This document shows positions 15,146 to 17,264 of a DNA stretch of 17,264 nucleotides, piece by piece. The number at the start of each line of letters is the position of its first letter. Position 1 is the stretch's first letter. Source of the DNA: Planctomycetaceae bacterium (lineage in GTDB: Bacteria > Planctomycetota > Planctomycetia > Pirellulales > Pirellulaceae); contig NYXM01000080.1 in NCBI GenBank assembly GCA_002685655.1, positions 1-17,264 of the forward strand. The letters run 5' to 3'. The notes beneath the pieces are model-generated. The model was not told the DNA's origin and did no database searches. It saw only the letters and a list, made by a program, of their open reading frames with translations. Position numbers and translations under genes: made by a program.

Positions 15146-17264
15146 TACGGTCCTGCACTCCCCCTCGCAGGGCCTGCGGATTGAATGAACGCCAACAGGT
15201 CGAATATTTCTTCGACTGTGTAAGTATCTAACAGACCGGTCGGCATGGTCGACACTTCGGCTGTCTTGCGTTCTTCGATCGACGCCTTCTCAATCGTCTC
15301 GACTTTATCGGGCTTCAGCAGGTTGGGCAGCAGGAGAACTTCGTCGTCCGTTTCTTTGATGACCAGTCCAGTTCGCAGACGACCGTCGTCTACCAGGATC
15401 ATCTGCGTTTGGTACTCCTTGTGAATCTCGGCGGATGGTTTGACGATCTGCTGCAGCAACTTGGAGCCTCGAAATCGCTTGGTCACTTCGGTCAGGTCCG
15501 GGCCAAGTTTTTTCTCGCCGCTGCCGATGTTGTGGCAACGACTGCAGGTCGACTGTTCAAAAACGAGTTTTCCTCGTTCCAGGTTGCGTTGGCTCAAGTT
15601 GTCCGGTGCGTCGCCGAAGTAGTGGTGTTGCCACTTTTTGACGAATCGACGCTTTGGTGCGGCCTCGTTTGTGGCGACGTGTTCCAGAATGCGAATGAAC
15701 ATCGCGCCGTCCCGACTGCGATCCGGGTTCGCTTGACGGAACTCGTTCCAGAGTTGGCCGACACGTGGTCGGATTTGCGGAGGCATGCCGGCGATTCGCG
15801 CGTCGACATACTTTTGATGCTCCCGCGGAACATACGCGGCGGGCATTTCCGCTTTGTCGATCTCTGCGAACAGAGCAGTGTTATCGGGTTTCACCGGCCT
15901 CTTCGATTCTGGAGCGGTGGCGAGGTTGCCGATGTCGTGACTTCCTTCGTACCTTTTCGGTGTGAGCTTAATGCCGCCACCCGCGGGCAGAGTCTTCGGC
16001 AGTGAGATTTTGATCACAGCGCCGACGCCCCGTTCCATATGACGGGCAGGCCCGGACGTGCTGGTCCAGACGTTGCCTTCGTCGTCGAACTCGATTTCGC
16101 GAGTGTAGGAGACGCGAGTTGGCAGTCGGAACTCGACCAGCGTTTCTGTCTTGGGATCGAAGCGGTTGATCGTGTCGTTTCCAGTGCCACAGATCCAAAC
16201 GATGCCATCCTTGTCGACGTTCAGTGCGTACGGGATCTGATTCTCTGCGTCGGGCAGTTCGTAGACCGTCCACTTCTCGTAGTTCGGATCAAACTTGCCA
16301 AACACCCCCGAGCCGAAACCGGGAACCCACACCATTCCGTCGGGAGCCACATGCAACCGCCTGGGACCACGGAACGGCGGGTTCCATTCCGTGATGTCGC
16401 CGTCGTCAGCACTCGGGTCGATTCGACCAATGCGATTTCCGTTCAACTTGGAATACCAGATCATGCCGTCGACAGGTGAATAATCCAGCCCGTAGGGTGT
16501 GATTCCACGCGACTCGCCACGCCCAGCTCCGATTGCCTGGCCAGCACTCAATAGCTTGTATTCCTTGACGAAACCCGTTAGCGGATGAATGGAAAAACAG
16601 GAATTAGAACCCGCATCCGTGTACCAGATCAGGCCTTCGGGATCTTTGGGATTGATTCGCAGAGTGTGCGGATAATTTCCGCGTTTCTTTGGTGCCTCGG
16701 CGCTACTGTAGACTTCAAACTGTTTCGTTTCGATGTCGTAGCGAGCCATGTGGCCGCTGGCACACATCGTCGTCCACAGGCTGCCGTCATTGGCAGTTTC
16801 AATGGAATGGGGTGCGTGGGACCCACGTGGAAACTTGATGGCCGTCTGTTCGCCGGTTTTGGGATTCAAGGCGATCATCCGCCCCCGACTGATGTTGACC
16901 GCGTAAACAAGCCCGTCTCGCCCAAGCTCCAGATCATGAAAGGAACCTTCCAGCGGTTTGTCCATTTCCCACATCTTGATCGTTGCTGCGGCCGCCATTC
17001 CCGTCGGTGCCGGCGGCGGAACAAACGTGGGCCATTTGTCGACCGCATCGTCTTTGTAGGTGTTCATGAGACGCGGGATGATGGTCTCCCGAGTATGCGG
17101 ATACAGTCCGCCAAACCCATCCATCCGCCGTAACATGGTTTCCCAATCGACCGGCTTTTCAGGCGTGCGAAACCCGAGTGTCCCGACTTGGTGACAGTAC
17201 GAGCACATCATCTTGAAATTCAGCTTGTCGCGAGGGTTGTCGAAGGCAAGCATGCTGAACGCAC
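15145..17264 (-). CDS. Vgb-like propeller with N- and C-terminal c-type heme motifs, 5' end outside window
   Basis: The frame is open through the right edge (codons for AFS precede the ATG at 17253), so that ATG is probably internal. Numbering from it, CSYCH at 17-21 is a first heme site. A six- or seven-bladed virginiamycin-B-lyase/SMP-30-like propeller fills about 95-420, with blade motifs such as GRDGLVYAVN, ANDGSLWTT, PEGLIWYTDAG, PVDGMIWYSKL, APDGMVWVPG, DKDGIVWICG and DEGNVWTSTS. The C-terminal domain at about 555-692 is the 'Pirellula/Verrucomicrobium-type' heme-binding domain: FEQSTCSRCHNIG with the heme site at 570-574, LGPDLT at 583-588, and the end STMPTGLLDTYTVEEIFDLL, whose Met670 may be the distal heme ligand. 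Homologues usually have a carboxypeptidase-regulatory-like region before the first heme, which would lie outside the window. Probably a secreted redox protein; the lyase name of the propeller does not imply antibiotic degradation. Confidence 0.9.
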   Translation of the reverse strand, partial: AFSMLAFDNPRDKLNFKMMCSYCHQVGTLGFRTPEKPVDWETMLRRMDGFGGLYPHTRETIIPRLMNTYKDDAVDKWPTFVPPPAPTGMAAAATIKMWEMDKPLEGSFHDLELGRDGLVYAVNISRGRMIALNPKTGEQTAIKFPRGSHAPHSIETANDGSLWTTMCASGHMARYDIETKQFEVYSSAEAPKKRGNYPHTLRINPKDPEGLIWYTDAGSNSCFSIHPLTGFVKEYKLLSAGQAIGAGRGESRGITPYGLDYSPVDGMIWYSKLNGNRIGRIDPSADDGDITEWNPPFRGPRRLHVAPDGMVWVPGFGSGVFGKFDPNYEKWTVYELPDAENQIPYALNVDKDGIVWICGTGNDTINRFDPKTETLVEFRLPTRVSYTREIEFDDEGNVWTSTSGPARHMERGVGAVIKISLPKTLPAGGGIKLTPKRYEGSHDIGNLATAPESKRPVKPDNTALFAEIDKAEMPAAYVPREHQKYVDARIAGMPPQIRPRVGQLWNEFRQANPDRSRDGAMFIRILEHVATNEAAPKRRFVKKWQHHYFGDAPDNLSQRNLERGKLVFEQSTCSRCHNIGSGEKKLGPDLTEVTKRFRGSKLLQQIVKPSAEIHKEYQTQMILVDDGRLRTGLVIKETDDEVLLLPNLLKPDKVETIEKASIEERKTAEVSTMPTGLLDTYTVEEIFDLLAFIQSAGPARGSAGP

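Noticed and set aside
15145..17264. Reading the propeller gene as an antibiotic-resistance virginiamycin B lyase
   Set aside because: Only the propeller fold is shared; the flanking heme domains and planctomycete context point to a redox protein.
1..17264. CRISPR array, tRNA, rRNA, transposase, integrase or phage genes
   Set aside because: No regularly spaced repeats, no cloverleaf or rRNA-like sequence, and no recognisable mobile-element protein found by reading either strand.

Overview
The window looks like chromosomal DNA of a planctomycete (Planctomycetota). Nearly every gene encodes an exported protein from a family that is expanded in that phylum: a DUF1587/1592/1588/1585 heme protein, a DUF1552 protein with the HxxSHH motif, a DWPQFRGPN-type PQQ-like propeller, and a 'Pirellula-type' heme-binding domain fused to a Vgb-like propeller. 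G+C is moderate. Genus is not decidable from the sequence.

Layout. At the left edge is the 3' part of one plus-strand LamG-domain gene (2-847), which stops abruptly inside its second LamG domain. All other recognisable genes are on the minus strand, so transcription runs from right to left. From the right edge: a 5'-truncated Vgb-propeller/cytochrome gene (15145-17264); a 1109-residue YVTN-propeller/di-heme/TIG-like/ankyrin protein (11655-14984); an RND pump (8095-11463) with its lipoprotein adaptor (6665-8095), joined by a TAATG overlap; then a tightly coupled trio of a PQQ-like propeller with internal EF-hands (5096-6574), a multi-DUF planctomycete cytochrome (2643-5099, ATGA overlap) and a Tat-exported DUF1552 protein (1372-2634, whose Shine-Dalgarno overlaps the preceding stop codon).

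How the genes may work together. The trio probably acts as one extracytoplasmic unit made from one transcript. The pump and adaptor form an envelope efflux system without its own outer-membrane factor in the window. The two right-hand genes are large periplasmic heme proteins with propeller scaffolds. Substrates and electron partners cannot be read from the sequence.

The gaps are less empty than they look. Three of them hold short, broken pieces of the same exported-protein families: a PQQ-propeller N-terminus (1204-1320), a cytochrome C-terminal tail (11524-11628), and a probable second cytochrome-like tail (15014-15145). With the truncated LamG gene, this suggests a locus shaped by repeated gain and decay of paralogous heme and propeller genes. 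I found no tRNA, rRNA, CRISPR array, transposase or phage gene.
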